Source of the DNA: Olsenella sp. kh2p3
GTDB lineage: Bacteria; Actinomycetota; Coriobacteriia; Coriobacteriales; Atopobiaceae
Direction of reading: 5' to 3'
Assembly: GCA_900119625.1 (NCBI GenBank)
Contig: FPKD01000007.1
Span: 1-64,000, forward strand
DNA: 64,000 nt
The notes beneath the pieces were generated by a model. That model saw nothing but the letters and a program-made list of their open reading frames with translations. It did not search any database and was not told the origin of the DNA. This document shows, piece by piece, positions 52,832-63,342 of the stretch. The first letter of the stretch is position 1, and each line of letters starts with the position of its first letter. Both the position numbers and the translations under genes were made by a program.

Positions 52832-53491
52832 CTACATGCCCCTGATCTCGCGAACCATCTTTGCTGCCTCGGCGGACTTGCGCTCCACCTCGGTGAAGTC
52901 ACCGTCGCTGAAGAGGGCGGGCTTCACCATCCACGTGCCACCAGCAGCGATAATCGCCTTGTCGCTGAGATAATCGCGGAGGTTATCGGCGTTGACGCCA
53001 CCGGTAGGCATGAAGCGGTGCCCAACAAACACCGAAGCCAGTGCGTCGATGGCCTTGATGCCACCGTAAATGCCTGCAGGGAAGAACTTGGTGACCTCGA
53101 TGCCCCGGTTGACCAGGGTCGTGAGCTCGGTCGGCGTCACACCGGCGGGAATCACGTCAATCTTGTTAGCGAGGCACCAATCGACAACCTCGAGGTCAAA
53201 ACCGGGGCTCACGATGAACTTCGCGCCAGCATCCACCGCACGCTTTGCCTGGTCGAGGTTGAGTACGGTTCCCGCACCAACGAGGACGTCGGGGCACTTG
53301 GTTGCCATGGCGTGAATGCAATCGGCCGCCGCGGAGGTCCTGAACGTCACCTCGGCTGCAGGCAGGCCGCCCTTAGTAAGCGCGTTTCCCATGGGAACTG
53401 CATCCTCGAGCTTCTCGAGAACGACAACCGGCATGACGCCGATCTTCTCGACATTCTCATAGAAGCCATCCTGCTTCATATAATCTGTCAT
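52832..53491 (-). CDS. eda: KDPG/KHG aldolase
   Basis: 219-residue class I aldolase cleaving 2-keto-3-deoxy-6-phosphogluconate (and/or 4-hydroxy-2-oxoglutarate) to pyruvate and an aldehyde. Catalytic residues: Glu in AAEVTFRT and the Schiff-base Lys in VTKFFPAGIYGG; phosphate loop in MPTGGVNADN. It would take the product of the dehydratase after phosphorylation. It forms a likely two-gene operon with the GldA-like gene. GGAGACACTC precedes the ATG. Confidence 0.92.
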   Translation of the reverse strand: MTDYMKQDGFYENVEKIGVMPVVVLEKLEDAVPMGNALTKGGLPAAEVTFRTSAAADCIHAMATKCPDVLVGAGTVLNLDQAKRAVDAGAKFIVSPGFDLEVVDWCLANKIDVIPAGVTPTELTTLVNRGIEVTKFFPAGIYGGIKAIDALASVFVGHRFMPTGGVNADNLRDYLSDKAIIAAGGTWMVKPALFSDGDFTEVERKSAEAAKMVREIRGM

Positions 53492-53879
53492 GAGTGTCTC
53501 CTTGGCCCGCTCCGTCCGTTACGTGAACCATTATAGAAAAGTTTTTTCTTTTTTTCCTCAACAATTTGGGAAATTTTCTTTGTTTTTCCCTGTTGTTGCC
53601 ACGGCTGCGCCCGCCTTCATTTCCCCTCGATAGCCGCACGCCCCTTTTACTCGCGAATCTCTGTGACTCTTGCGAGCGTACGGTGCGGTTGGAGGCGCCA
53701 AATGCCCCCAGACGCCCCTCTGTCCCCCAACCTTCCCCTCCTCGAAATTGCGTAGAAACAAGCTCTTCCAGCATTGGGAAACAAAGGCACGGTACAGTGG
53801 TGTGCGTACAAGGGCGCCAGCGAGCAGCAACCCCCGCAGGGTGCCTCCGGGAAAGTTCAGGGACAGGAGAAGAGGCAGT
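53492..53879. other. 388-bp region between eda and the glutamine synthetase gene
   Basis: The left 100 bp are the AT-rich eda promoter. The right 280 bp form the upstream region of the glutamine synthetase gene; no clear promoter, riboswitch or gene could be recognised there. Confidence 0.5.
53530..53590 (-). promoter_or_regulatory. eda promoter with A/T-rich operator
   Basis: A perfect TATAAT on the minus strand (53535-53530) lacks a good -35 element at 17 bp. Upstream lie GAAAA-GTT-TTTTC (53536-53548), the tract TTTTTTCTTTTTTTCCTC (53542-53559) shared with the gnd region, and GAAATTTTC (53570-53578). RpiR-type regulators often bind such AT palindromes. Confidence 0.55.
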
Positions 53880-55970
<2,091 letters not shown>

Positions 55971-55992
55971 GCATCGCGTACCAGCCGTGAGT

Positions 55993-56025
55993 GAGCCCAG
56001 CTGCAGCTAAGCTGCAGCTGGGCTC
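55993..56025 (+). terminator. intrinsic terminator of glnN
   Basis: A perfect 15-bp stem GAGCCCAGCTGCAGC / GCTGCAGCTGGGCTC with a TAA loop is followed by TTTGTT, 22 bp after the stop. Confidence 0.92.
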
Positions 56026-56054
56026 TTTGTTGGATGTCCTTCTGGAGACGCGAC

Positions 56055-56325
56055 CGTTGTTACCGGATGATCGCGTGGCAGCAACGTTTCCGCAGCTGGG
56101 AGTTGCAGTTTGCCGCTGGCCGGTAACAACGTGCGGGCCCGGGTGGGTGCTTGTTACCGGCCTGTCACACGACTGCGGCATTTACGCAGTTAAGGGTTGC
56201 CATGCGCCACGAGCCGGTAATAGCGAGCTGTTCAAGACGAGGCTTGTTACCGGCCGGTCGCCCATTTTGACTACCAACTGGGCGTATGCCGCGGGCACGA
56301 GACGGGCTGGTAACAACGAACGGGG
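56055..56325 (+). repeat. three tandem hairpins with GTTACCGG/CCGGTAAC arms
   Basis: First: CGTTGTTACCGG (56055-56066) with CCGGTAACAACG (56120-56131), loop core ACGTTTCCGCAGCT. Second: GCTTGTTACCGG (about 56149) with CCGGTAATAGC (about 56213), loop core GCATTTACGCAGTT. Third: GCTTGTTACCGG (about 56242) with CTGGTAACAACG (about 56307). Spacing is about 94 bp from unit to unit. Confidence 0.8.
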
Positions 56326-56350
56326 CTGGCGGCACCCAATCGGGGACCTG

Positions 56351-56505
56351 CTGCCCAAAAATCGACATTGACGGCCCATTTTCGGCGATTTGGCGAGTAC
56401 TAAGACTCTAACTTTTAGCGGAACCGCAGGTAGGGAAATGGCACCCGTCAGGTGATACTAGGCGCTACCCCCTGATTTGGGCCGTCAATGTCGATTTTTG
56501 GGCAG
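56351..56505 (+). repeat. inverted repeat with perfect 28-bp arms (element P7)
   Basis: Arms 56351-56378 and 56478-56505 are exact reverse complements (outer end CTGCCCAAAAATCGAC). The 99-nt centre holds GCGGAACCGCAGGTAGGG. It lies downstream of the HdeD-like gene and could form its transcript end. Confidence 0.92.
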
Positions 56506-56574
56506 GGGTCCGTCAGAAGCAGCTGACCAAGAGCCCCTGGAGACCAAATCCCTCAGCCCCGTGCGAAGGCTCCC

Positions 56575-57114
56575 CTACTTCCTGCGGTCGTCTGGCATAC
56601 GAACGCCATCCACAATGCGCACGATGCCACAGTAGACCAGCGCAATGCCGCAGATGACCATGGTCGTATCAGCAAAGAGACCAGGCGAGAACAGCACCAG
56701 CACACCCAGCACGATGGCGAGAATGGCACCCACCTTGGCGGTTCCAGCCCTCGGCAGGCCAAGCGCCTGCAAGGCGTTTGCGCCGTACAGGGAGTTGAGG
56801 CCGGAGACCAGGATGAAGATGCCCAGCAGGATGAAGATCCACGTCACAAAGAAGCCTGGGATGTTCACCAGAAGGATGCCAAAGAGCAGCTCGACGATGC
56901 CGGCGTAGAGGTCGGCAGTCGAGAGGATCACGCTCCAGCGCGTGAGCGCGCTCGCCAGAGAAACAATGCCCATGACAACCAGCACCCATCCAAGCATGAC
57001 GGTGATCGTAAGCATGGCGGATTGCGGGTTGGTGAAGAGAATGATGCCCATAGCCGCCAGCGCAACGCCAGAGACGATGGTTCCCAACTTAGTACTCGCA
57101 AACTTCTGGTCCAT
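56575..57114 (-). CDS. HdeD-like membrane protein (DUF308)
   Basis: 179-residue protein with six predicted helices in three pairs, the DUF308/HdeD layout (GIILFTNPQSAMLTITVMLGWVLVVMGIVSL, LLVNIPGFFVTWIFILLGIFILVSGLNSLYG). In enterobacteria HdeD is linked to acid resistance; in anaerobes its role is unknown. Monocistronic, with hairpin P7 just downstream. Confidence 0.85.
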   Translation of the reverse strand: MDQKFASTKLGTIVSGVALAAMGIILFTNPQSAMLTITVMLGWVLVVMGIVSLASALTRWSVILSTADLYAGIVELLFGILLVNIPGFFVTWIFILLGIFILVSGLNSLYGANALQALGLPRAGTAKVGAILAIVLGVLVLFSPGLFADTTMVICGIALVYCGIVRIVDGVRMPDDRRK

Positions 57115-57232
57115 GGTATGCCTCCAGACGCGCTAACAAACTGACACACTCTGCTCATACCCATCGATTCTACCCGCCAATACCAAGAACGGGCGCCTTC
57201 CCCGCCCATGGCGCAGGAAGACGCCCGTCGAA

Positions 57233-57261
57233 TGAGACAAAGGGAAACTCCCTTTGTCTCA
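57233..57261. repeat. 31-bp hairpin element, copy 4 (13-bp stem, loop AAC)
   Basis: TGAGACAAAGGGA and TCCCTTTGTCTCA; the outermost pair of the other copies is lost. The right arm ends in the TGA stop codon (57261-57259) of the iron-type ATPase gene, so it closes this operon. Confidence 0.9.
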
Positions 57262-58335
57262 CAGTGCGTGAACGTCGCCTTTTGTGAAGCTCACAAAGGC
57301 ATCGTCGCCCACCTCATAGATCTTGTGGGTCTTGGGGTTGAAGTCCTGAATCTTGACAAGGGTGTTGCCTACCATGACCTGGTAGTTCTGGTAGCTGCCC
57401 ATGAAGCGCGAGAGTGTGACCTTGCAGTGGAGGACGCCCTCGTCAGCGAGGGTGGCCGCCTCGGGACGCAGCACCAGGGTGATGTCATCGCCCACGCTGT
57501 GGGCGGAAACGCCGTCAACCTCAACGCTGTGCCCCTCGATGGTCGCGACACCGGTGTCACCCTCCTTCTCGGCAAGCTTGCCACGCAGGAAGTTGGACTC
57601 GCCAATGAAGTCGGCCACAAACTCGTCGACGGGACGATAGTAGACGGCGTGCGGGTCGCCAACCTGGTCGATGACGCCACGCTTCATGACGATGATCCTG
57701 TCGGCGATTGCCATGGCCTCGGACTGGTCGTGCGTCACGTAGACTGCGGTGATGCCCGCCTCCTGCTGGATGCGACGCACCTCGGTGCGCATCTCCACGC
57801 GCAGCTTGGCGTCCAGGTTGGAGAGAGGCTCGTCGAAGAGCAGGACCGAGGGCTCGATGACCAGGGCACGCGCCAGGGCAACGCGCTGCTGCTGGCCACC
57901 CGAGAGCTGGTTGGTCATGCGATCCTCCATGCCCTCCAAGCCAACCATGCCCAGGATTCGCGTGACCTTGTCGCGAATCTCGTCGGCGGGGAGCTTGCGG
58001 ATCTTGAGGCCGTACGCCACGTTATCAAAGATGTTGTAGTGCGGGAGCAGAGCGTAGCTCTGGAAGACCATGGCCGTGTCGCGCTTGTTGGGGGTAAGGT
58101 CGTTGATGGGCTCGCCGCCCAGGTAGATCTGTCCCTCGTCCGGGCTTTCGAAGCCGGCGATCATGCGCAGGATGGTGGTCTTTCCGCAGCCAGAGGGGCC
58201 AAGCAGCGTCACGAACTCACCGGGCGCTATCTCCAGGTTGGCATCGTGGACGGCGTAGAAGTCCTTCTTGGTCTTGGGATCCTGGTAGATCTTGGAGATG
58301 TGCTCAAGACGCACACCCTTCTTCTCCTTGGCCAT
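57259..58335 (-). CDS. iron(III)-type ABC transporter ATPase (FbpC/PotA family)
   Basis: 358-residue ATPase. [48 protein letters not shown] and THDQSEAMAIADRI are intact. The C-terminal 120 residues form a TOBE-type regulatory domain. Last of a three-gene operon; it powers uptake through the fused permease. Iron is the most likely substrate, but spermidine, sulfate and phosphonate systems have similar ATPases. Confidence 0.88.
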   Translation of the reverse strand: MAKEKKGVRLEHISKIYQDPKTKKDFYAVHDANLEIAPGEFVTLLGPSGCGKTTILRMIAGFESPDEGQIYLGGEPINDLTPNKRDTAMVFQSYALLPHYNIFDNVAYGLKIRKLPADEIRDKVTRILGMVGLEGMEDRMTNQLSGGQQQRVALARALVIEPSVLLFDEPLSNLDAKLRVEMRTEVRRIQQEAGITAVYVTHDQSEAMAIADRIIVMKRGVIDQVGDPHAVYYRPVDEFVADFIGESNFLRGKLAEKEGDTGVATIEGHSVEVDGVSAHSVGDDITLVLRPEAATLADEGVLHCKVTLSRFMGSYQNYQVMVGNTLVKIQDFNPKTHKIYEVGDDAFVSFTKGDVHAL

Positions 58336-58338
58336 GGG

Positions 58339-60060
58339 TTACTCCTCCTCGCTCTTGGCGTTGATCTTTGCGCTGGTGCCGAAGTGCTTGATGAAGAGGT
58401 TCATAAGCAGAACGGCCGCGTAGGTGATGATGATGAGGATCGTGGCAAAGGCGCAGGCAATGCCATAGGCGCCCTTCTCGGCGTACTCGTTGATCTGGAC
58501 GGTGATCATGAGGGTCTGCGGTGTGACCAGCAGGATGACGGCCGAGATTGCCGTGATGGAGCGCACGAACGCGGTGACAAGGCCCGAGAGGAACGAGTCC
58601 TTGATGAGCGGCAGCGTGACGGTCATGAAGACCTGGAAGCTGTTGGCACCCATGTCGTAGGCAGACTCCTCGATGGACTTGTCGATCTGGCGCAGCGCCG
58701 AGATGCCGGAGCGGGTACCGGTGGGAAGCGACCTCACGATGAACACGATGACGAGAATGGCGGCAGTGCCGTAGAGACCCTGCATGAAGCCCGTGTGGAA
58801 GACGCCGCTGGAGAAGCCGCGGATGAAGCCGACGCCGAGGACGGTGCCGGGGACTGCCATGGCGAGCATGGAGACGAACTCGATGAAGCCGCGTCCGGCG
58901 AAGCGCCTCTTGACGACAAGGTACGCGATGACCATAGAGAGGAGGGCCGTAAGCGGTGCCGCAATGAGCGACAGGCCAAACGAGTCGGCAAAGGCCTCGA
59001 AGCCGTGGTGGAGGGTAAAGACCTGGATGAACCACTTGGGCGTGAGCGAGTAGTCATAGCCCCACGTCTTGAACAGGGCGCCGAACGGGACGCAGATGTA
59101 AAGCGCCACGACGAAGATGGCGACGGCACCGCAGAGGACGGAGAGCGGAATGCGCACGGAGTTGTCGGTGATGAGCATGCGGCCGCGCGCGGCCTTGCCC
59201 GTGAGTGTTGCCGTGCTCTTGCGCTCGAGCACGTACTTCTGGACGATGAACATGATGAGCGTGATGCCGAGAAGCACGCACGACATGGCAGATGCGCCCT
59301 GCTTGTCGTAGGCGCCGGTGATCTGCAGGTAGATGGACGTGGCAAGCGTGTCGTAGGAGCCACCGATGATCATGGGGTTCGCAAAATCGGCGATGGACTC
59401 CATGAAGGAGACGAGAAACGCGTTGCCCATGCCCGGCAGGATGAGCGGCAGTGTGACGCTGGTGAAGACCTTCCAGCGAGAGGCGCCCATGTCGCGCGCA
59501 GCCTCCTCAAGGGAAGGGTCGATGTTTCTCAGCAGTCCCCTGAACATCATGTAGCACACGGGGAAGAACGTGAGCGTCTGCACGAGGGCAATGCCCCAGA
59601 AGCCGTAGACGTTGTTGTCATAGATTCCCAGAAGCGTGCGGGTGATGAGGCCCGCCTTGCCAAAAAGCAGGATTACCGAAAGCGACAGCACAAACGGCGG
59701 AGAGACCACGGGGAGCATGGAGACGAGCTTGAAGAGCCCGCTCATGAAGCGCGACTTGAGGTTGACGTAAACCTCGACGTAGGCAAAGAGCAGGCCGATG
59801 AGCGTGGCCACTATGCCTACGAAGAGCCCCAGGACCAGCGTGTTACTGATGGCCGTCTCGAAGGACGGCATCGCCAGCACGCGCTGTAACACGGAAAGCG
59901 TGGGGCCGCTCTCCCCTACCACGGCATCGACGAGCAGGATTGCCAGCGGATATAGGATGAATAGGGTCAAGAACACGATCAGGACGATGATCGTGGTGAC
60001 CAGTATTGGATCTGCCAGCAACTTCTTCTGGTCCAGCCGAGCACTCTGACCTCGTGCCAT
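58339..60060 (-). CDS. iron(III)-type ABC transporter permease (fused, FbpB-like)
   Basis: 573-residue permease with about 12 helices and two complete binding-protein-dependent transport domains in one chain. Two EAA loops are visible: EEAARDMGASRWKVFTSVTLPLILPG and EESAYDMGANSFQVFMTVTLPLIKD. Such fusions are typical of FbpB/AfuB iron transporters. It starts 3 bp upstream of the ATPase gene region and after the binding-protein gene. Confidence 0.88.
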   Translation of the reverse strand: MARGQSARLDQKKLLADPILVTTIIVLIVFLTLFILYPLAILLVDAVVGESGPTLSVLQRVLAMPSFETAISNTLVLGLFVGIVATLIGLLFAYVEVYVNLKSRFMSGLFKLVSMLPVVSPPFVLSLSVILLFGKAGLITRTLLGIYDNNVYGFWGIALVQTLTFFPVCYMMFRGLLRNIDPSLEEAARDMGASRWKVFTSVTLPLILPGMGNAFLVSFMESIADFANPMIIGGSYDTLATSIYLQITGAYDKQGASAMSCVLLGITLIMFIVQKYVLERKSTATLTGKAARGRMLITDNSVRIPLSVLCGAVAIFVVALYICVPFGALFKTWGYDYSLTPKWFIQVFTLHHGFEAFADSFGLSLIAAPLTALLSMVIAYLVVKRRFAGRGFIEFVSMLAMAVPGTVLGVGFIRGFSSGVFHTGFMQGLYGTAAILVIVFIVRSLPTGTRSGISALRQIDKSIEESAYDMGANSFQVFMTVTLPLIKDSFLSGLVTAFVRSITAISAVILLVTPQTLMITVQINEYAEKGAYGIACAFATILIIITYAAVLLMNLFIKHFGTSAKINAKSEEE

Positions 60061-60129
60061 GGCATCTCTCCTCTCGCTTGACGCACTCCGCCCCGAGGCA
60101 TGCGACGCCCCGGGGCGGAAGGCAGGGTG

Positions 60130-61287
60130 CTACTCGGTCTGGAAGCGGTCGTCGCCGCCACCGAGGGCGTTCATGATGTCAGAGACGTACTGCTCGGTGT
60201 TCTCCTTGGCGTCCTCGAAGTCGTAGTCCATGACGTTGTTGGGATCGAGGCCGTACTCCTCGACAACCGCCGGCTGCTTTGCGTCATCGATGACCAGGAA
60301 CTGGTAGGCGCCAACCTCCTGGGCACGCTCGACGCACTGCGGCGAGAGAGCGTACTCGATCCAGAGCTTGGCGGCGTTCTCGTGCTTGCAGCCCTTGAAG
60401 ATGGCCGTGGCGCCAACCTCGTAGGAGGCACCGGAGGACGGGATCACAAGGCCGATGTTCTGGTAGCCGTTGTCGACGATCTGGTAGATGGCGTCGTGCA
60501 GGAAGCCAATGCCGATGGTGCACTCGCCGGTGCCCACGTTCTTGGACGGGCCAGAGCCACTCTTGGTGTAGACCTGCACGTTCTTGTCCAGGTCTACCAG
60601 GTACTTGATGCCGTCGTCGTGGCCGTACTTCTGGATGACGGTGTTGAGGATGAGCTTAGCCGTGCCGGCCGTGTTGTAGTTGGACATCCAGATGAGGTCC
60701 TTGTACTTCTCGTCGAGAAGATCGGGCCAGTCCTGCGGGGCGTCGAGGCCCTTGCGCTCAAGCTCGTCTTTGTTGTAGAAGAAGCCAAGGATGCCCTTGT
60801 AGATGCCGTACCAGTTTCCGTCGGCGTCACGGAACTTGTCGGAGATGAGATGCGAGGCGTTCTTTGCCTCGTAGGGCTCGAGGATGCCCTTGGTCACGGC
60901 CACGTTATAAGGATCGGTGGTGCCGCCAAACCAGACGTCGGCGGAGGGGTTGCCGTTCTCCTCTTCCACCTTTGACTCGACCTCGCCCGTGGAAAGACGC
61001 TGATAGGAGGTCTCGATGCCAAAGAGCTCCTGGAAGTGCTGGGCGCAGGCGGCCACGTGCTGCTCCTCGCAGGAGCCGTAGACCACAAGCTCGCCGTCCT
61101 TCTTGGCGGCCTCGATCACGTCGTCGCTCGCGATGCGGGACAGGTCGTCCGAGCCGGAGCTCGAGCTGGTGTCGGTGCCGCTGGAGCTGGAACCCGACGT
61201 GTCTGATCCACCGCACGCGGCAAGGCCAAGGCCTGCTGCTGCGACAGCAGTCGTGCCGAGAAACTCCCTACGAGATACGTTCTTCAT
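60130..61287 (-). CDS. iron(III)-type ABC transporter binding lipoprotein
   Basis: 385-residue binding protein. Signal VSRREFLGTTAVAAAGLGLAACG has a twin arginine and a lipobox (AAC). A Ser/Gly-rich linker precedes a PBP type 2 domain (LVVYGSCEEQHVAACAQHFQELFGIETSYQRLSTGEVESKV, ADVWFGGTTDPYNVAV), the FbpA/AfuA pattern. ATG at 61287 is the likely start; a TTG at 61299 is an alternative. First gene of the operon. Confidence 0.88.
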   Translation of the reverse strand: MKNVSRREFLGTTAVAAAGLGLAACGGSDTSGSSSSGTDTSSSSGSDDLSRIASDDVIEAAKKDGELVVYGSCEEQHVAACAQHFQELFGIETSYQRLSTGEVESKVEEENGNPSADVWFGGTTDPYNVAVTKGILEPYEAKNASHLISDKFRDADGNWYGIYKGILGFFYNKDELERKGLDAPQDWPDLLDEKYKDLIWMSNYNTAGTAKLILNTVIQKYGHDDGIKYLVDLDKNVQVYTKSGSGPSKNVGTGECTIGIGFLHDAIYQIVDNGYQNIGLVIPSSGASYEVGATAIFKGCKHENAAKLWIEYALSPQCVERAQEVGAYQFLVIDDAKQPAVVEEYGLDPNNVMDYDFEDAKENTEQYVSDIMNALGGGDDRFQTE

Positions 61288-61519
61288 GAGACACCCCAAT
61301 CTAACGGGCCTTCCTGAGGCCCGCTACGTTGCGCCGTGGCATGCCGCGGCTCTCCCTATGCCCCCAAGGCCACGTAGCCTTGGTTCTTTTATCAAGCTTT
61401 ACACTTCTCGTTTATTTTTCTTACAGAATTCGATTACCGAGGGAGAGAGTCCCCCTAAGCGGCATACCGAGGCCGTGAGCGGGGCTTGGTTGTTCTCGCA
61501 TGGGGAGACGGCGCCGGGC

Positions 61520-62086
61520 TTATGCCAGCAGCGCCTTGATGCCAATGCCGATAAGCACGCAGCCGCCAAGGATCTCGGCGCGGTCGCCGAGGATCGTGCC
61601 CAGCTTGCGCCCAAGCGCCAGCGCGATGACGCAGCAGATGGCAGTGGTAAGGCCGATGGTGCACACCGAGAAGACCAGGTCAACGGCCTGCGCACGCAGC
61701 GAAACGCCAACCGCAAAGGCGTCGATGGCGGTGGCGATAGCCTGGACGAAGAGGGTCCAGAGGGTAAGCCTCCCCTTCGTGGGCGCGGGCTCGCAGTTAC
61801 GGCACGCGCGAATGGACGAGACGCCCTCGCGCACCATGTTGCCGCCGATGATGCCCAGAATGACCAGGGTTACGATGCCCGCATAGCTCTCGATGAAGTC
61901 CGCCGCGACACCGCCCAGATAGTAGCCAGCAACGGGCATGAGTGCCTGGAAGACACCAAAGAAGACCGGCATGAGCGCGAGCCTGGAGATGCGCTCGTTC
62001 CTGTAGGCAAAGGTGTTCGAGATAGTGACCGATAATGCGTCCGCTGAGAGGGCGAGGCCGAGTACGACAATCTCCAGCAGGCTCAA
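61520..62086 (-). CDS. mntP: MntP-like manganese efflux pump
   Basis: 188-residue protein with six helices. Conserved acidic residues are seen in LGLALSADALSVTISN and ATAIDAFAVGVSLR, the paired motifs of the MntP family, which exports Mn(II). TTG at 62086 is chosen because GGGAG lies five bases upstream and the length then fits the family exactly. A hydrophilic cysteine pair in RACRNCEPAPTKG lies in the central loop. Confidence 0.88.
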   Translation of the reverse strand: MSLLEIVVLGLALSADALSVTISNTFAYRNERISRLALMPVFFGVFQALMPVAGYYLGGVAADFIESYAGIVTLVILGIIGGNMVREGVSSIRACRNCEPAPTKGRLTLWTLFVQAIATAIDAFAVGVSLRAQAVDLVFSVCTIGLTTAICCVIALALGRKLGTILGDRAEILGGCVLIGIGIKALLA

Positions 62087-62263
62087 TCTGACTCCCTGAA
62101 GGCAGACGACAATCAAGCTCTTAATGTTACCCAAGCAATCGCAACGTAAGGTAATGGCTGTGCCGCTCCCCAAAACGCACAAGTTAGATTATCCTAAAGG
62201 CTTGATTTGCATCCGTTGCTGGCCGTGGGCGCGGCCTGCATGGCGTACCCAAGGAGCGCGAGC

Positions 62264-63184
62264 ATGCCCTCTCTGATAACGCATCACATCTTTGGTGAGG
62301 ACGCGGCACAGTGTCTTCCCGAGGGCCTTGTCGACGGCGAGGAGGAACTTCTCGCCTTCCTTCTGGGCAACGAGGGCCCGGATCCCTTCTTCGTGCGCTT
62401 CCGTACCATCCCGGCACGCGTTGCCGCATGCCGTCACCTCGCGCACGACATGCACGCCAGTCACGTCACCGATGCGTTTGGCGACATTCGCTCCTCGGTG
62501 GGACACCTGCCCCTCGAGGACGAGCGGATTGGCAGGGCGTTTGCGCTGGGGCTTCTCGGCCATTACGTGCTGGACCGCACAGCACACCCCATGATCTACG
62601 CGCAGCAGTACGCGCTGCTGGAGCAGCCCGGCCTCTCCGACGCCTCGCACGAGATTCACGCAATCATCGAGAGCGACATAGACTCCTGGATTCTCTGGGA
62701 GAAGCGCCACGTGACGGTGCTCGAGCACCACCCAGCCTCTGATCTCATGCGCACGGGGCGCATCGACCGCGTTGGCGGGACGATCTTCTCGCAGGTGGCG
62801 CTTGCCGTCTTTGGCCTCAACGTTGGACCCGAGGAGTACGGTGCAGCAGTGAGCGACTACCAGTGGGTGTACCGCCGGATCGAGCCGGCGGACTCGCCAA
62901 AGACGCGCCTCATTGGGGCGGTTGAGCGCCTGGCGCGGCCGCACTCCATGGCGGAGGCGTTTGCCCACCACGTAACCGAGTTGGACGAGTGTGCATCGGC
63001 GAACCTCGAGCGCCGCGAGTGGGCCAACCCCTTTACGGGCGAGAAGCGCCACGCGAGCTTTGCCGATCTGTTCGAGGAGGCTCTTGTGACGTACCCGCAG
63101 CTGGCCGAGGCGTTCGTGCGCGGGGACAAGCAGCGCTTCGACGCGATTGTGGGCGGCCTCAACTACGACGGTCGCCCGGCGTAG
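62264..63184 (+). CDS. zinc-dependent phospholipase C-like protein
   Basis: 306-residue protein of the Zn_dep_PLPC type. His and Asp residues for the metal cluster can be followed in SLITHHIFGED, HMHASHVTDAF-like HDMHASHVTDAFGD, GLLGHYVLDRTAHPMIYAQQ and SHEIHAIIESDID. There is no signal peptide, so it would act in the cytoplasm, unlike the secreted toxins. ATG at 62264 follows AAGGAG. The real substrate is unknown. Confidence 0.8.
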   Translation: MPSLITHHIFGEDAAQCLPEGLVDGEEELLAFLLGNEGPDPFFVRFRTIPARVAACRHLAHDMHASHVTDAFGDIRSSVGHLPLEDERIGRAFALGLLGHYVLDRTAHPMIYAQQYALLEQPGLSDASHEIHAIIESDIDSWILWEKRHVTVLEHHPASDLMRTGRIDRVGGTIFSQVALAVFGLNVGPEEYGAAVSDYQWVYRRIEPADSPKTRLIGAVERLARPHSMAEAFAHHVTELDECASANLERREWANPFTGEKRHASFADLFEEALVTYPQLAEAFVRGDKQRFDAIVGGLNYDGRPA

Positions 63185-63213
63185 GGACGGCCACGTCCAC
63201 GTGAGACCATCCC

Positions 63214-63330
63214 CCTCCTCCTCCGCCTCCCCCTCCTCCGTTCTTTATCGGTTTCTGAGAATCTTCTCGACGTTTCCGCAGGTAGATTTTGGCGAGATTC
63301 TCAGATACCGATAAAGAACGGGAGGGGGAG
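63214..63330 (+). repeat. long hairpin with CGCAGGT loop core (element P3)
   Basis: TTCTTTATCGGTTTCTGAGA from 63241 pairs with TCTCAGATACCGATAAAGAA ending at 63318 (one mismatch). The loop holds ACGTTTCCGCAGGTAG. Purine/pyrimidine-rich flanks (CCTCCTCCGCCTCC and GGGGGAGACGGAGG) extend the pairing imperfectly. It lies between two convergent genes and could end both transcripts. Confidence 0.85.
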
Positions 63331-63342
63331 ACGGAGGCGGGA

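Larger units (their letters stand above)
55971..56574. other. 604-bp gene-free stretch made of hairpins
   Basis: No convincing gene; short frames here have no family resemblance or ribosome-binding sites. It contains the glutamine synthetase terminator, three GTTACCGG-type stems (56055-56325) and a perfect 28-bp-arm inverted repeat (56351-56505). Confidence 0.75.

Noticed and set aside
57208..59889. Very long open frame on the plus strand opposite the iron-type transporter genes
   Set aside because: It is low-complexity (His, Asp, Gly, Val, Arg rich), has no family resemblance and mirrors the codon pattern of the intact genes on the other strand. GC-rich genomes produce such shadows.
61288..61400. 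Possible riboswitch upstream of the iron-type binding protein
   Set aside because: A small hairpin (GGGCCT..AGGCCC) is present near the start, but no conserved core of the TPP, cobalamin or other common riboswitches was recognised.
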